A DNA stretch of 64,000 nt from a bacterium (GCA_023228325.1 JALOBK010000001.1:1279549-1343548), one strand, 5' to 3'. Positions 36,332 to 44,229 are shown, counted from the stretch's first letter. Made by a program: numbers and translations. Notes: generated by a model not told the origin, from the sequence alone.

Positions 36332-36679
36332 ATGCCGCGACTATATAGATCGCAAGCTAAAATACAGGGCAGGGATTTTGCCCGCAAGAGAGAAATATCG
36401 GCCATTGATCCAGAAATTCTGATAAACAGGGTTGCGGCATATTATGGCAAAAAGCCTGAACAGCTGAAAAAAGCCAAAAAAAGGCCGCTGCTTGCAAAAA
36501 AAATAGCAGTATATTTACTTAAGCGATTTACCGATATGACCAATGAATGTATCGGGAATCAATTTCAGATAAGTTATTCTGCGGTAAGTAAAATCAATAA
36601 GGATGTTATAGAGATAATGAAAAGAAGTGCGGATGTGAATGCTGAAGTGGAAGAGCTCATTTCACATTTCAAGGTCTGA
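36332..36679 (+). CDS. DnaA-like helix-turn-helix remnant of a RAYT transposase
   Basis: 115-aa basic protein. Residues about 28-100 match the DNA-binding domain shared by DnaA domain IV and the C-terminus of a subgroup of REP-associated transposases: VAAYYGKKPEQL, KKIAVYLLKRFTDMTNECIG and QISYSAVSKINKD. The first residues (MPRLYR) look like the start of a RAYT, after which the Y1 domain appears to have been removed. The final residues (ISHFKV) are encoded by the right repeat. Start chosen at the only ATG after the internal promoter. The frame is clean, so the product could still bind DNA. An alternative reading is a stand-alone DnaA-like regulator. Confidence 0.7.
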   Translation: MPRLYRSQAKIQGRDFARKREISAIDPEILINRVAAYYGKKPEQLKKAKKRPLLAKKIAVYLLKRFTDMTNECIGNQFQISYSAVSKINKDVIEIMKRSADVNAEVEELISHFKV

Positions 36680-36687
36680 CCCCTATG
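36657..36687 (-). repeat. Right terminal inverted repeat (31 bp)
   Basis: Mirror of the left repeat. It contains the last codons and TGA of the element ORF (stop at 36677-36679) and also the ATG (36685-36687) that starts hemW. Confidence 0.9.
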
Positions 36688-37803
36688 GTTGCGGGCAGCG
36701 CGGGTTTATATATTCATGTTCCATTCTGCAAAAAAAAATGCGGATACTGTTCTTTTTACTCCGTTTGCCGCGGGGAAAATGCCGGAGCCGGATTTGTCGA
36801 TGCCCTTAAAACCGAATTCAGAAAATATGATGCTTTGTGTTTTGATACGCTCTATATAGGAGGCGGTACGCCGACAGCTGTTTCGGATATGGATTTTGAC
36901 AATATCTGCGATTTTGCTTTTCAGGTTAGCGGGGAGAAAACGGTTGAAGCGAATCCCGAAAGCCTTTCTTCGACTAAAATTTCGATTTTGAAGGAACACG
37001 GTTTCAACAGGTTAAGCATCGGATTGCAGTCTCCCGCGCGGAAGGACCTGAAATTCCTCGGCAGGATACATTCATTCGGTGATTTCCGGAAATGTTTCAT
37101 AGCCGCAAGGTCCGCAGGTTTTAAAAATATCAACATAGATTTAATTTACGGTCTGGAAAACCAGAGTTTAAAAGAGTGGCTGAAGAACCTGGAAAAAATA
37201 ACAGCATATGAACCTGAGCATATCTCATGTTATTGCCTTTCAATAGAAAAGGATTCCGGTTTTTATGAGTCGGCGGGTGAGAATCCAATAAGACTTCCGT
37301 GTGACGATATTACTGCCTCGATGTTTATTGAGACCCATAAATTTTTGGCTGATACAGGTTATATCCATTATGAGATATCTAATTTTGCGAAAAAGGCGAA
37401 AGAGTGCGCGCATAATATAAACTACTGGAAAAACGGGCAGTATGCGGGACTCGGGCCGTCAGCGTGGTCTTTTATCGATAATATCAGGTTCAGAAACATA
37501 TCGGATTTAAACGGTTATCTGGCTTCTTCCGGCGCCGGCGAATCCTGTATCGAAGAGGAAGACAGGGTTGATGCGCGCGTCAGGTTTTATGAAACGATAT
37601 GTATAGGTCTCAGGATGAAGGCCGGAGTAAACATTGAAAATGTCAGCAATACATATGACATCGATTTCTGGGGATGTTACCGGGAGATATTTAATAAACT
37701 GAATGAAGACGGGTTTCTGTTTATGGAAGACGGGTTCTTAAAACCTACGCTGAAAGGTATGCTTTTTCATAATACCATTGCCGCTGAATTCGTCCTGCTG
37801 TAG
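36685..37803 (+). CDS. hemW: Radical SAM heme chaperone HemW (HemN-like)
   Basis: 372-aa radical SAM protein. The [4Fe-4S] cysteines are C15, C19 and C22 in FCKKKCGYCSF. GGGTP, the EANPES strand and the RLSIGLQS segment follow, with the HemW-like C-terminal wing (NYWKNGQYAGLGPSAWSF). HemW, rather than coproporphyrinogen dehydrogenase HemN, is favoured because the extra CxC-type fourth cysteine and long N-terminus of HemN are missing. The only plausible start codon (ATG 36685) lies inside the right repeat of the mobile element, with no clear ribosome-binding site. Translation may depend on the element's transcript, whose ORF stops 5 bases earlier. Confidence 0.88.
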   Translation: MVAGSAGLYIHVPFCKKKCGYCSFYSVCRGENAGAGFVDALKTEFRKYDALCFDTLYIGGGTPTAVSDMDFDNICDFAFQVSGEKTVEANPESLSSTKISILKEHGFNRLSIGLQSPARKDLKFLGRIHSFGDFRKCFIAARSAGFKNINIDLIYGLENQSLKEWLKNLEKITAYEPEHISCYCLSIEKDSGFYESAGENPIRLPCDDITASMFIETHKFLADTGYIHYEISNFAKKAKECAHNINYWKNGQYAGLGPSAWSFIDNIRFRNISDLNGYLASSGAGESCIEEEDRVDARVRFYETICIGLRMKAGVNIENVSNTYDIDFWGCYREIFNKLNEDGFLFMEDGFLKPTLKGMLFHNTIAAEFVLL

Positions 37804-37816
37804 ACTTCCCGGCCTG

Positions 37817-37840
37817 AAAACGGTTCATCTGGCCGTTTTT
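37817..37840. terminator. Hairpin between convergent hemW and rsbW-like gene
   Basis: A 7-bp stem AAAACGG / CCGTTTT with a 9-base loop is followed by TT on the + strand and a matching A-rich side on the - strand. It overlaps the 3' end of the minus-strand gene. It is plausible as a bidirectional terminator, although the stem is weak. Confidence 0.4.
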
Positions 37841-38250
37841 TCAAAAACCAGGATATTCTTATCTCCGGAGTTGGAGTAATAGACCTTATCCATGACCTGA
37901 TGTATCAGGTAGATGCCCAAACCTCCTATAGGCCTTTTGGTGATGTCCGAGGAAAGATTGGGGTGTGTTGGTATTGACTGGTTGAATACGGGGGCGTTAT
38001 CGGTTATTTTTACGGTATATTTACCGGGATGCCTTGCGATTTCCATGGTTATCCTGCCTTTTTTACCTTTAAAACCATGTTTTATTATATTTGTTATTGC
38101 CTCGTCGGAAGCGAGTTCGATATCGAATAATGTTTTACCGTCAATTTTGTTTTTGACTCCGAACTTGTGTACGAATTTGTGGAGCTTGTCCAGCTCGCTG
38201 ATTTTTCCCGACAGAATGAGTTTTGCTGTATCCGGACAATGTTTTTTCAT
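37825..38250 (-). CDS. RsbW-like serine kinase / ATP-binding protein
   Basis: 141-aa stand-alone HATPase_c_2 domain as in anti-sigma kinases RsbW and SpoIIAB. The N-box is ELASDEAITNIIKHGF, the D-box region is KITDNAPVF and the G-box is GGLGIYLIHQVMD. Partner switching with an anti-sigma antagonist would be expected, but no STAS-domain protein, phosphatase or sigma factor gene is adjacent. The gene stands alone, divergent from the PP-loop gene and convergent with hemW, so its partners must be elsewhere. Confidence 0.85.
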   Translation of the reverse strand: MKKHCPDTAKLILSGKISELDKLHKFVHKFGVKNKIDGKTLFDIELASDEAITNIIKHGFKGKKGRITMEIARHPGKYTVKITDNAPVFNQSIPTHPNLSSDITKRPIGGLGIYLIHQVMDKVYYSNSGDKNILVFEKTAR

Positions 38251-38374
38251 ATAAATTTAATATCATAAAACGTTATAAAATGACAATAAAATACGGTATC
38301 CATTTAAATATGATAGTTTTAATTCCAATGTGGTAAAATGAAATTCCTGTTTTCGGGTATTAAGGAGGTATCTG

Positions 38375-39355
38375 TTGAAAAAGGGGTGTATTGCCCTGTT
38401 TTCGGGAGGACTGGACAGCGTCCTTTCCGCTTTGCTGGTGAGGCAGCAGGGGATCAGGGTCATAGCTTTGAGGTTTATTTCGCCTTTTTTTGAAAAACCC
38501 GCTTCCGGAGAAATTGAAGAGATACTTAAAAAAAACGGGATACGGCTTCTAAAAAAAAAGGTAAAGGAACACTATCTTGATTTGGTCGCAAATCCCCGGT
38601 TCGGCAGGGGGAAGAACATGAATCCGTGTATTGACTGTAAAGTCTATATGTATGAAGAGGCTGCGCGTATGTTCGGAAAAACCGGGACATCGTTTATAGT
38701 CACGGGGGATGTGTTGGGGCAAAGGCCCATGACACAGAGCAGGGATACAATGTATATGATGGATAAAAAATCTTTTTTAAAAGGGTATGTTCTCCGTCCT
38801 TTGACCGCCCTTAATTTAAATCCGACGGTTCCTGAGGAAACGGGAATAGTGGACAGGAGTAAATTGATGGGTTTATCCGGCAGAGGAAGGAAAAAACAAA
38901 TTGACCTGGCCGGGCATTTTGGTATAGAAAAGATTCCTCAGCCTGCGGGAGGCTGTTTGCTTGCCGATTCGAATTTTTCCAGAAAGCTCAGGGATCTTAT
39001 AAAACATAGAGAATTTTCCTTAAAAGATGTTGACCTGATTAAACACGGGCGTTTTTACAGGAATAAGAACGGCAGCCGTATTATAATAGCGAGGAACGAA
39101 AGCGAAAGCCTGCTGTTATGGAACGAACGCGGGGGCAACATGATTAATATGAAGCATTATGATTTCCCCGGCGCGGCGGCGGTTTATATACCCGGAAAAA
39201 ACAGGGATATTGAAAGCGCCGCGGCCCTGTTATCTTATTTTGGCAAGGGGAGAAATCTTGAGAAGGTGGAGATAGTGTATAAAATTGCCGGAAAAGAAAA
39301 GAGATTGTCCGCAACCCCGGGGAGGCCGGAAAAATCCGGGTTTTCGCCTGTATGA
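38375..39355 (+). CDS. PP-loop ATPase, predicted tRNA thiolation enzyme (MnmA/ThiI-like)
   Basis: 326-aa protein with an N-terminal adenylation PP-loop, FSGGLDS (S10-S15). C85 and C88 form a CxxC (NPCIDCK), and a further C194 lies in QPAGGCLLAD, an arrangement like the catalytic cysteines of MnmA-type sulfur transferases. The middle motif GDVLGQRPMTQSRDTM is characteristic of a family often annotated as a tRNA 2-thiouridylase-like or DUF814-associated protein. The C-terminal 80 residues resemble the NFACT-R region (small RNA-binding domain). TTG start at 38375, with AAGGAGGT five bases upstream. The exact modified nucleotide is unknown. It overlaps thiD by 4 bases. Confidence 0.75.
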   Translation: MKKGCIALFSGGLDSVLSALLVRQQGIRVIALRFISPFFEKPASGEIEEILKKNGIRLLKKKVKEHYLDLVANPRFGRGKNMNPCIDCKVYMYEEAARMFGKTGTSFIVTGDVLGQRPMTQSRDTMYMMDKKSFLKGYVLRPLTALNLNPTVPEETGIVDRSKLMGLSGRGRKKQIDLAGHFGIEKIPQPAGGCLLADSNFSRKLRDLIKHREFSLKDVDLIKHGRFYRNKNGSRIIIARNESESLLLWNERGGNMINMKHYDFPGAAAVYIPGKNRDIESAAALLSYFGKGRNLEKVEIVYKIAGKEKRLSATPGRPEKSGFSPV

Positions 39356-40149
39356 AAAAAAGACCGATAGCCTTAACAGTAGCGGGTTCTGATTCGGGAG
39401 GTGGAGCGGGTATCCAGGCCGACCTTAAGACTTTCTACGCGTTTGGAGTCTATGGAGCCAGCGTTATAACAGGGCTGACCGCTCAGAATACAATAGAAGT
39501 AAGATCCGTATTTAAAGTCCCTCCTGAATTTGTTATCGAGCAGCTAAATGCGGTGTTTGATGATTTTGCCGTGGACGCGGTAAAGACCGGAATGCTTTGT
39601 GATGCGGGGACCGTGAAAAAAGTAGCAGGATTTTTTACCGGAAAAAAGATTAAAAATATCATTGTTGACCCTGTTATGATTTCCAAAAGCGGATATGCCC
39701 TTCTTGAAGAAGACGCTGTCCGGACACTTATCAGGGATCTTTTGCCTTGCGCTGCGGTTGTTACACCGAATATATTTGAAGCGGAGAAGATAACGGGCAT
39801 AAAAATATCATCGGTCGGGGATATGCGTTCGGCGGCGAAAAAAATATTGAAAACGGGGGCAAAAAACGTTCTTATTAAAGGAGGACATCTCAAGGGGGAC
39901 CCATTTGATGTTCTGTGTTCCGAAAACAGGTGCGCGGTCATTAAGGGAAAAAGACAGGCCGAATCATTTACCCACGGCACCGGCTGTTCTTTGTCTTCAG
40001 CCATAACATCTTGTATTGCGAGAGGGCACGGCATTGAGGCGTCCGTGAGGATATCAAAACAGTTTGTTGAAGAAGGTATCAGAAAGGGATATAATCCCGG
40101 CAAAGGCTGCGGTCCTGTTAACCATTTTGTCAGGCCCAGATTTTTATAG
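39352..40149 (+). CDS. thiD: Hydroxymethylpyrimidine / phosphomethylpyrimidine kinase
   Basis: Thiamine biosynthesis kinase that phosphorylates HMP and HMP-P, 265 aa. The ribokinase-fold signature is clear: SDSGGGAGIQADLKTF near the N-terminus, GMLCDAGTV, DPVMISKSG, and the catalytic HGTGCSLSSAI near the C-terminus. It overlaps the PP-loop gene (ATGA), so the two are translationally coupled. No other thiamine gene is adjacent. Confidence 0.95.
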   Translation: MKKRPIALTVAGSDSGGGAGIQADLKTFYAFGVYGASVITGLTAQNTIEVRSVFKVPPEFVIEQLNAVFDDFAVDAVKTGMLCDAGTVKKVAGFFTGKKIKNIIVDPVMISKSGYALLEEDAVRTLIRDLLPCAAVVTPNIFEAEKITGIKISSVGDMRSAAKKILKTGAKNVLIKGGHLKGDPFDVLCSENRCAVIKGKRQAESFTHGTGCSLSSAITSCIARGHGIEASVRISKQFVEEGIRKGYNPGKGCGPVNHFVRPRFL

Positions 40150-40170
40150 ATTAAATTCGAAAATAATATT

Positions 40171-40671
40171 ATGAAAATTTTTAAATACGGTTCGGAAGTG
40201 TTAAGGAAAAAAGCGGGAAAAGTGGTTTGGTCCGAAGAGACCAGAAAACTTATTTCGGATATGTTTAAAACAATGAGAGAGGAAAGGGGAGTCGGCCTTG
40301 CCGCGCCCCAGGTTGGAAAATCAGCAAGGATAATAGTTATAGATATAGGAGAAGGCGGGGTTGCTCTGGTTAATCCCGAAATAACGGAAAAAAGGGGGAA
40401 AGAAACATCTGTTGAGGGCTGCCTTAGTTTTCCCGGTATTGAATTTGAAATAGAGAGGGCCGGAGAAGTTGAAGTAAGGGGCTTAAATGATGAAGGCTGT
40501 GAAGTGAACATAACGGCCTGCGGCCTTTTTGCGCGCGCGCTGCAGCATGAGATAGACCATCTTGACGGTATTCTGATTGTTGACAGGACAACTTTTTTAA
40601 GCAGGAAACTTGCTTCAAGCAAATTGAAAAAGCTGATAAAGGAAAGCAAAAAAAATGAAATGCTATCTTGA
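40171..40671 (+). CDS. def: Peptide deformylase
   Basis: Removes the N-formyl group from nascent proteins, 166 aa. All three family motifs are present: GVGLAAPQ, EGCLSFPG with metal ligand C84, and the HEIDH box with H126, E127 and H130. The length is normal. The next gene starts inside its last 17 bases. Confidence 0.96.
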   Translation: MKIFKYGSEVLRKKAGKVVWSEETRKLISDMFKTMREERGVGLAAPQVGKSARIIVIDIGEGGVALVNPEITEKRGKETSVEGCLSFPGIEFEIERAGEVEVRGLNDEGCEVNITACGLFARALQHEIDHLDGILIVDRTTFLSRKLASSKLKKLIKESKKNEMLS

Positions 40672-41509
40672 ATGCATACCCTGTTTCGTAAAACAGGCTG
40701 TCGAAGCCGGGAATATACTTTCGTCCACCGCAAGCCAGAGAGAAGAAATTTTACAGAAAAGCCTTAAGCTGATAATAAATATGGACAGGGATATGACCCC
40801 GCCCGAAGCAGGGATGAAGATACATTCGATAATAAAATTCATTACGGGCAGAAAAGACCCTTATAAGGGGATAAAAGATTATTATAATAATCTCGGACCG
40901 GAATTCTATAAAAAATATAAGAAAAAAGTCAATAAATCGAAAGACAGACTTTTAACTGCGGTTAGATGTGCTATTGCGGGAAACGTTGTTGATTTTGGCG
41001 TGGCGGGCGAGTTTGACGCCGAAAAAGATATCGAAAAAGTGATGACCCAGGATTTCGCGTATTTTGATTACGATGACTTCAAAAAGATTCTGTCGAAATC
41101 GCGTTCGATCCTGTATCTCGCGGACAATGTCCCTGAAACATTTTTCGACCGTATACTTATCGAGGAATTGGAGGGTAAAGAGATTACGTACGCTGTCAAG
41201 TCGGCGCCCATAATAAATGATGCCACCGTTGAAGACGCGTTGATAGCGGGAATTGACGGGACTACCCGCGTTGTTGAAAGCGGCTCCTGCGCGCCCGGCA
41301 CGGTGCTAAGCCTGTGCAGCGCCGAATTTCTGCAGACAATGAAGGAAAGCGATATGGTCATAAGCAAAGGACAGGGTAATTATGAGGCATTGGAAGATAT
41401 GAAAGGCAAGGATGTGTTCTTTATGCTTAAAGCAAAATGCAAGGTGGTTGCAAAACATTTAAATGTGAAAGTCGGGGATATAATCTTCAAGTATAAAGGT
41501 GGAAAATGA
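40655..41509 (+). CDS. DUF89 / ARMT1-like family protein
   Basis: 284-aa protein of the DUF89 family of metal-dependent damage-control phosphatases. C3, C7 and C10 form the N-terminal CxxxCxxC of the subfamily found in archaea and bacteria. The metal-site motifs are LADNVPETFFDRI, INDATVEDA and ISKGQGNYE. The substrate is not known; for family members, phosphorylated metabolites or nucleotides are proposed. It overlaps def by 17 bases and the next gene by 4, so the three are a unit. Confidence 0.85.
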   Translation: MKCYLECIPCFVKQAVEAGNILSSTASQREEILQKSLKLIINMDRDMTPPEAGMKIHSIIKFITGRKDPYKGIKDYYNNLGPEFYKKYKKKVNKSKDRLLTAVRCAIAGNVVDFGVAGEFDAEKDIEKVMTQDFAYFDYDDFKKILSKSRSILYLADNVPETFFDRILIEELEGKEITYAVKSAPIINDATVEDALIAGIDGTTRVVESGSCAPGTVLSLCSAEFLQTMKESDMVISKGQGNYEALEDMKGKDVFFMLKAKCKVVAKHLNVKVGDIIFKYKGGK

Positions 41510-42429
41510 AATATTTGTACGGTCCTGTTATATCACGCAGGTTGGGATTATCGCTCGGTGTTGACCTTATCCCTTTGAAAACGTGTTCCTTCAATTGTGT
41601 TTATTGCCAGTTGTCGTCTACCGCAAGCTGTGTGACAGAGAGAAAGGATTATGTTTCCCCTGAAGAGGTTATAGATGAGTTTTACGAATTCAACAGTGAA
41701 AATATCCAATATGACTGGATAACTTTTTCCGGTTCGGGAGAGCCGACTTTGAATGCGTCTTTGGGGTATATAATACAGGAAATAAAAAAATCAGCTTCAA
41801 AAAAAATCTGTGTGATTACCAACGGTTCATTAATAAGTTCAGGCGAAGTGAGACGGGACCTGCTCGGCGCGGACCTGGTTATGCCTTCCCTGGATGCTGT
41901 TTCCCCGGAGATATTTCAAAAGATAAACAGGCCGTTTAAAGGGGCGGATGTGGAAAAGATTATCAGCGGGCTTATTGAGTTCAGGAAAGAGTTTATGGGC
42001 CGGATATGGCTTGAAATAATGTTTGTCAAAGGCATAAATGACAACAGCTCCGAAATCGCAAAATTTTCAGAGGTTATAAAAAAGATTAAGCCGGATAAGG
42101 TTCATTTGAATACCGTTATCAGGCCGCCGTCCGAAAAAAATATACTGCCTGTCGACAGGTATACGCTTATAAAGATAGCGGATCAGTTGGGGGATAGGGC
42201 GGATGTCATAGGCAATTTACCGGAGGTCCCCCAATTTGAAAAAGGCAGATTGAACGCGGAAAATCTCCTTGGCCTTCTGGAAAGCCATCCTGCGACGCTT
42301 GAAGAGATTATGAACTCGTTCGGCGCGACAAAATTTGCCGCGGCAAAGATACTTGAAGAACTTGTAAAATTAAGGAAGGTGGAAGAAAAAAGATTTGAGA
42401 ATAAAGTGTATTATGTGCTCAAACCATGA
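41506..42429 (+). CDS. Radical SAM protein (COG0731-like) with C-terminal winged helix
   Basis: 307-aa protein. The radical SAM cluster is C27, C31 and C34 (TCSFNCVYCQL), followed by TFSGSGEPTLN, which replaces the usual GGE motif. The N-terminal GPVISRRLGLSLGVDLIP is characteristic of the COG0731/TYW1-related group. Residues about 245-305 look like a winged helix (LEEIMNSFGATKFAAAKILEELVKLRKVE). The reaction is not known. It overlaps the DUF89 gene by 4 bases. It is the last gene before a promoter-containing gap. Confidence 0.82.
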   Translation: MKYLYGPVISRRLGLSLGVDLIPLKTCSFNCVYCQLSSTASCVTERKDYVSPEEVIDEFYEFNSENIQYDWITFSGSGEPTLNASLGYIIQEIKKSASKKICVITNGSLISSGEVRRDLLGADLVMPSLDAVSPEIFQKINRPFKGADVEKIISGLIEFRKEFMGRIWLEIMFVKGINDNSSEIAKFSEVIKKIKPDKVHLNTVIRPPSEKNILPVDRYTLIKIADQLGDRADVIGNLPEVPQFEKGRLNAENLLGLLESHPATLEEIMNSFGATKFAAAKILEELVKLRKVEEKRFENKVYYVLKP

Positions 42430-42483
42430 TTCCCTGATATAGCCTTTTTTCACGTCGATAAATAATATTTTACCCGTAATTTC

Positions 42484-42512
42484 TTGACACCGAAAGAGCA
42501 AGGTGTTAGTAT
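42484..42512 (+). promoter_or_regulatory. Promoter candidate before cvpA
   Basis: TTGACA (42484-42489), a 17-bp spacer and TAGTAT (42507-42512), about 80 bp before the cvpA start. The remainder of the 162-bp gap is AT-rich. It overlaps a 12-base match to the RAYT-type element upstream sequence. Confidence 0.5.
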
Positions 42513-42591
42513 CCGTCGAAATTAAAATTATTCTTCCGCTTCTTTCCGGAAAAAAAGTTCAAAAATTCATATTTGGTACGGGGTGAATATT

Positions 42592-43170
42592 ATGTTTTTT
42601 AACTGGCTTGATATAATTTTACTTATAATAATTTTACATGGCGCGAGAAAGGGCATGCAGAGAGGTTTTTCCGCGGGGATTATTTCGCTTATCGGTTTTG
42701 TTTCAGCCGGTATTTTAGCGTTGCATTTTTATAAGGATGTCGGCGCAAAGATAGAGAATCTAATACCCATAGGAGAAAGGTTTTCAGGCTTTATCGCTTT
42801 CGGGATTATATGCGCCTTAATAATTTTTGCCAGCGTTTTAGTCCAAAAATTCTTTCATTCGGTTCTGCAGATGAGGTTTGTCGATAACTTTGAGAAGTAC
42901 GGAGGCGCGGTAGTCGGATGTTTAAAAAGGACATTAATGATTGGGATTGTTTTTTATGGCTGTTTGTTTATCGGAACATTTACGGAAGTGCCTCCTGCCG
43001 TTGTGGAAAGCGGCGAACATTCCGTGATAGCAGGAATGATATTCAATATTTTTAACGGCGCTTACAGGACAAGCATAGCCATTACCGGTTCGGAAGATAA
43101 TCTGGCTGAACAGGAAATTATCAGCAGGAATCACGGCAGCCCGGGTTATGCGAAGCGGAAAAAATCGTGA
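42592..43170 (+). CDS. CvpA family membrane protein
   Basis: 192-aa protein with about four membrane helices. It has the family's opening (NWLDIILLIIILHGARKGMQRGFSAG) and a second cluster of hydrophobic segments around residues 30-140. CvpA proteins are linked to colicin V release in E. coli; the general role is unclear. Start chosen at ATG 42592 because GGGG at 42580-42583 then sits at a normal distance; GTG 42583 overlaps that site. Confidence 0.8.
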   Translation: MFFNWLDIILLIIILHGARKGMQRGFSAGIISLIGFVSAGILALHFYKDVGAKIENLIPIGERFSGFIAFGIICALIIFASVLVQKFFHSVLQMRFVDNFEKYGGAVVGCLKRTLMIGIVFYGCLFIGTFTEVPPAVVESGEHSVIAGMIFNIFNGAYRTSIAITGSEDNLAEQEIISRNHGSPGYAKRKKS

Positions 43171-43216
43171 ATAAAAACCGCCCCGCGGGCAACCTGAAAA
43201 CTGATAAAATTTAGTG

Positions 43217-43245
43217 TTGACATGGTATTAGACGTATGTTAAATT
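43217..43245 (+). promoter_or_regulatory. Promoter of rplM-rpsI
   Basis: TTGACA (43217-43222), a 17-bp spacer and TAAATT (43240-43245). Transcription would begin near 43252, which argues against the in-frame ATG at 43246 as the rplM start. Confidence 0.6.
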
Positions 43246-43296
43246 ATGCGTCTGTTTTTTAGATATGTTGAGGGAATTGTTACGGAACAGGATAAT

Positions 43297-43725
43297 ATGA
43301 AAAAGAAAAGCAAAGAAAAAAGCCGGAAATGGTATCTGGTAAATGCGGAAGGGCAGATCCTGGGAAGGATGGCCACCAGGGTAGCCGATATTTTGAGGGG
43401 AAAGAATAAACCTACTTTTGAGCCGCACGCCGATACCGGAGATTTTGTTGTGGTCATCAACGCTGAAAAAGTTAAGCTGACCGGCAGAAAAAAAGAACAG
43501 AAAGTTTATATTTCGAAAAGCGAATATCAGGGCGGGCAGAAAATTGTGCCGATTAAGAAAGTTATGGAAAAGAAGCCGGAAATGGTCATTTTTCATGCGG
43601 TTAAAGGCATGCTGCCGAAGAACAAACTGAGCAGCGCCATTATAAAAAAGCTTAAGGTGTATGCCGGTTGTGAACATCCTCATGCGGCTCAGCAGCCGGA
43701 AAATCTGAATTTAGGAGTTAAATAG
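43297..43725 (+). CDS. rplM: Ribosomal protein L13
   Basis: Large-subunit protein, 142 aa, the normal length. The L13 signatures WYLVNAEGQILGRMA and the late VKGMLPKNKLSS with PHAAQQP are clear. The frame is open to an ATG at 43246, but the start at 43297 (MKKKSKEK) gives the family length and lies after the predicted transcription start. Confidence 0.97.
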   Translation: MKKKSKEKSRKWYLVNAEGQILGRMATRVADILRGKNKPTFEPHADTGDFVVVINAEKVKLTGRKKEQKVYISKSEYQGGQKIVPIKKVMEKKPEMVIFHAVKGMLPKNKLSSAIIKKLKVYAGCEHPHAAQQPENLNLGVK

Positions 43726-43728
43726 GCG

Positions 43729-44118
43729 ATGATTGAAGAATATAGAGCTATCGGAAGGCGGAAAACCTCTGTTGCCCAGGTTCGTATGATGCTGGGAAAG
43801 GGGAAAATTGAAGTGAATGATAAACCTTTAAAAACATACTTTAATATGGAAAATTTAATCAGGCTTGTTGAAAGGCCGTTATTGGATACAAATAATATGG
43901 GCAAGTATGATGTAATAATCAGAGTTAAGGGCGGCGGAGTTGCGGGTCAGGCCGGGGCTATCAGACACGGCATAGCCAGGGCTCTTGTCAGGGCGGATCT
44001 CAGTATCAGAGGGCGCCTTAAAGAAGAAGGGCATCTTACAAGAGACGACCGGAAAAAAGAAAGAAAAAAATATGGCCGGGCCGGCGCCAGAAAGAGGTTC
44101 CAGTTCTCGAAACGTTAA
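43729..44118 (+). CDS. rpsI: Ribosomal protein S9
   Basis: Small-subunit protein, 129 aa. The RRKTSVAQVR N-terminus, GGGVAGQAGAIRHGIARAL and the C-terminal KKYGRAGARKRFQFSKR tail that reaches the P-site are all present. It follows rplM by 3 bp, the usual bacterial pair. Confidence 0.98.
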   Translation: MIEEYRAIGRRKTSVAQVRMMLGKGKIEVNDKPLKTYFNMENLIRLVERPLLDTNNMGKYDVIIRVKGGGVAGQAGAIRHGIARALVRADLSIRGRLKEEGHLTRDDRKKERKKYGRAGARKRFQFSKR

Positions 44119-44134
44119 TATTATGCGTTTATCA

Positions 44135-44166
44135 GGGCAGAGGACTTACCTCTGCCCTTTTTTTTT
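44135..44166 (+). terminator. Strong intrinsic terminator after rpsI
   Basis: A 9-bp perfect GC-rich stem (GGGCAGAGG / CCTCTGCCC), a 5-base loop and nine T residues. It ends the rplM-rpsI unit and insulates the arg operon. Confidence 0.93.
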
Positions 44167-44200
44167 ATCCATTGTTTATAAAACTTTACATTAGAAACGT

Positions 44201-44229
44201 TTGACACTTTTGTTGCAGTAAAATATAAT
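44201..44229 (+). promoter_or_regulatory. Consensus sigma-70 promoter of the arg operon
   Basis: TTGACA (44201-44206), exactly 17 bp, then TATAAT (44224-44229): both boxes are perfect. Transcription would start near 44236, leaving a leader of about 37 bases to argC. AAGGAG precedes the argC ATG. No convincing ArgR box was seen between promoter and start. Confidence 0.85.

Larger units (their letters stand above)
36266..36687. mobile_element. 422-bp inverted-repeat element, probable internally deleted RAYT/Y1 transposon
   Basis: Two perfect 31-bp inverted repeats (36266-36296 and 36657-36687) bound a single small ORF that encodes only a DnaA-type helix-turn-helix. The core repeat, CATAGGGGTCAGACC, resembles the palindromic termini carried by REP-associated tyrosine (Y1) transposases. 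The encoded protein begins MPR like many RAYTs and then passes directly into the C-terminal DnaA-like domain found in one RAYT subgroup. The Y1 catalytic domain (HUH motif and Tyr) is missing. No target duplication is visible, as expected for single-strand transposition. The element probably moves only with help in trans, if at all. Confidence 0.7.

Noticed and set aside
38250..38375. Promoter with TAAAAT at 38334 before the PP-loop gene
   Set aside because: No acceptable -35 box at 16-18 bp; too weak to list as a feature.
39483..40733. 416-aa open frame on the minus strand across thiD and def
   Set aside because: It lies antisense to two genes with clear catalytic motifs, and its translation has no recognisable domain. 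It is a shadow frame.
43246..43297. N-terminal extension of L13
   Set aside because: It would start within a few bases of the predicted transcription start and exceed the family length; ATG 43297 fits better.
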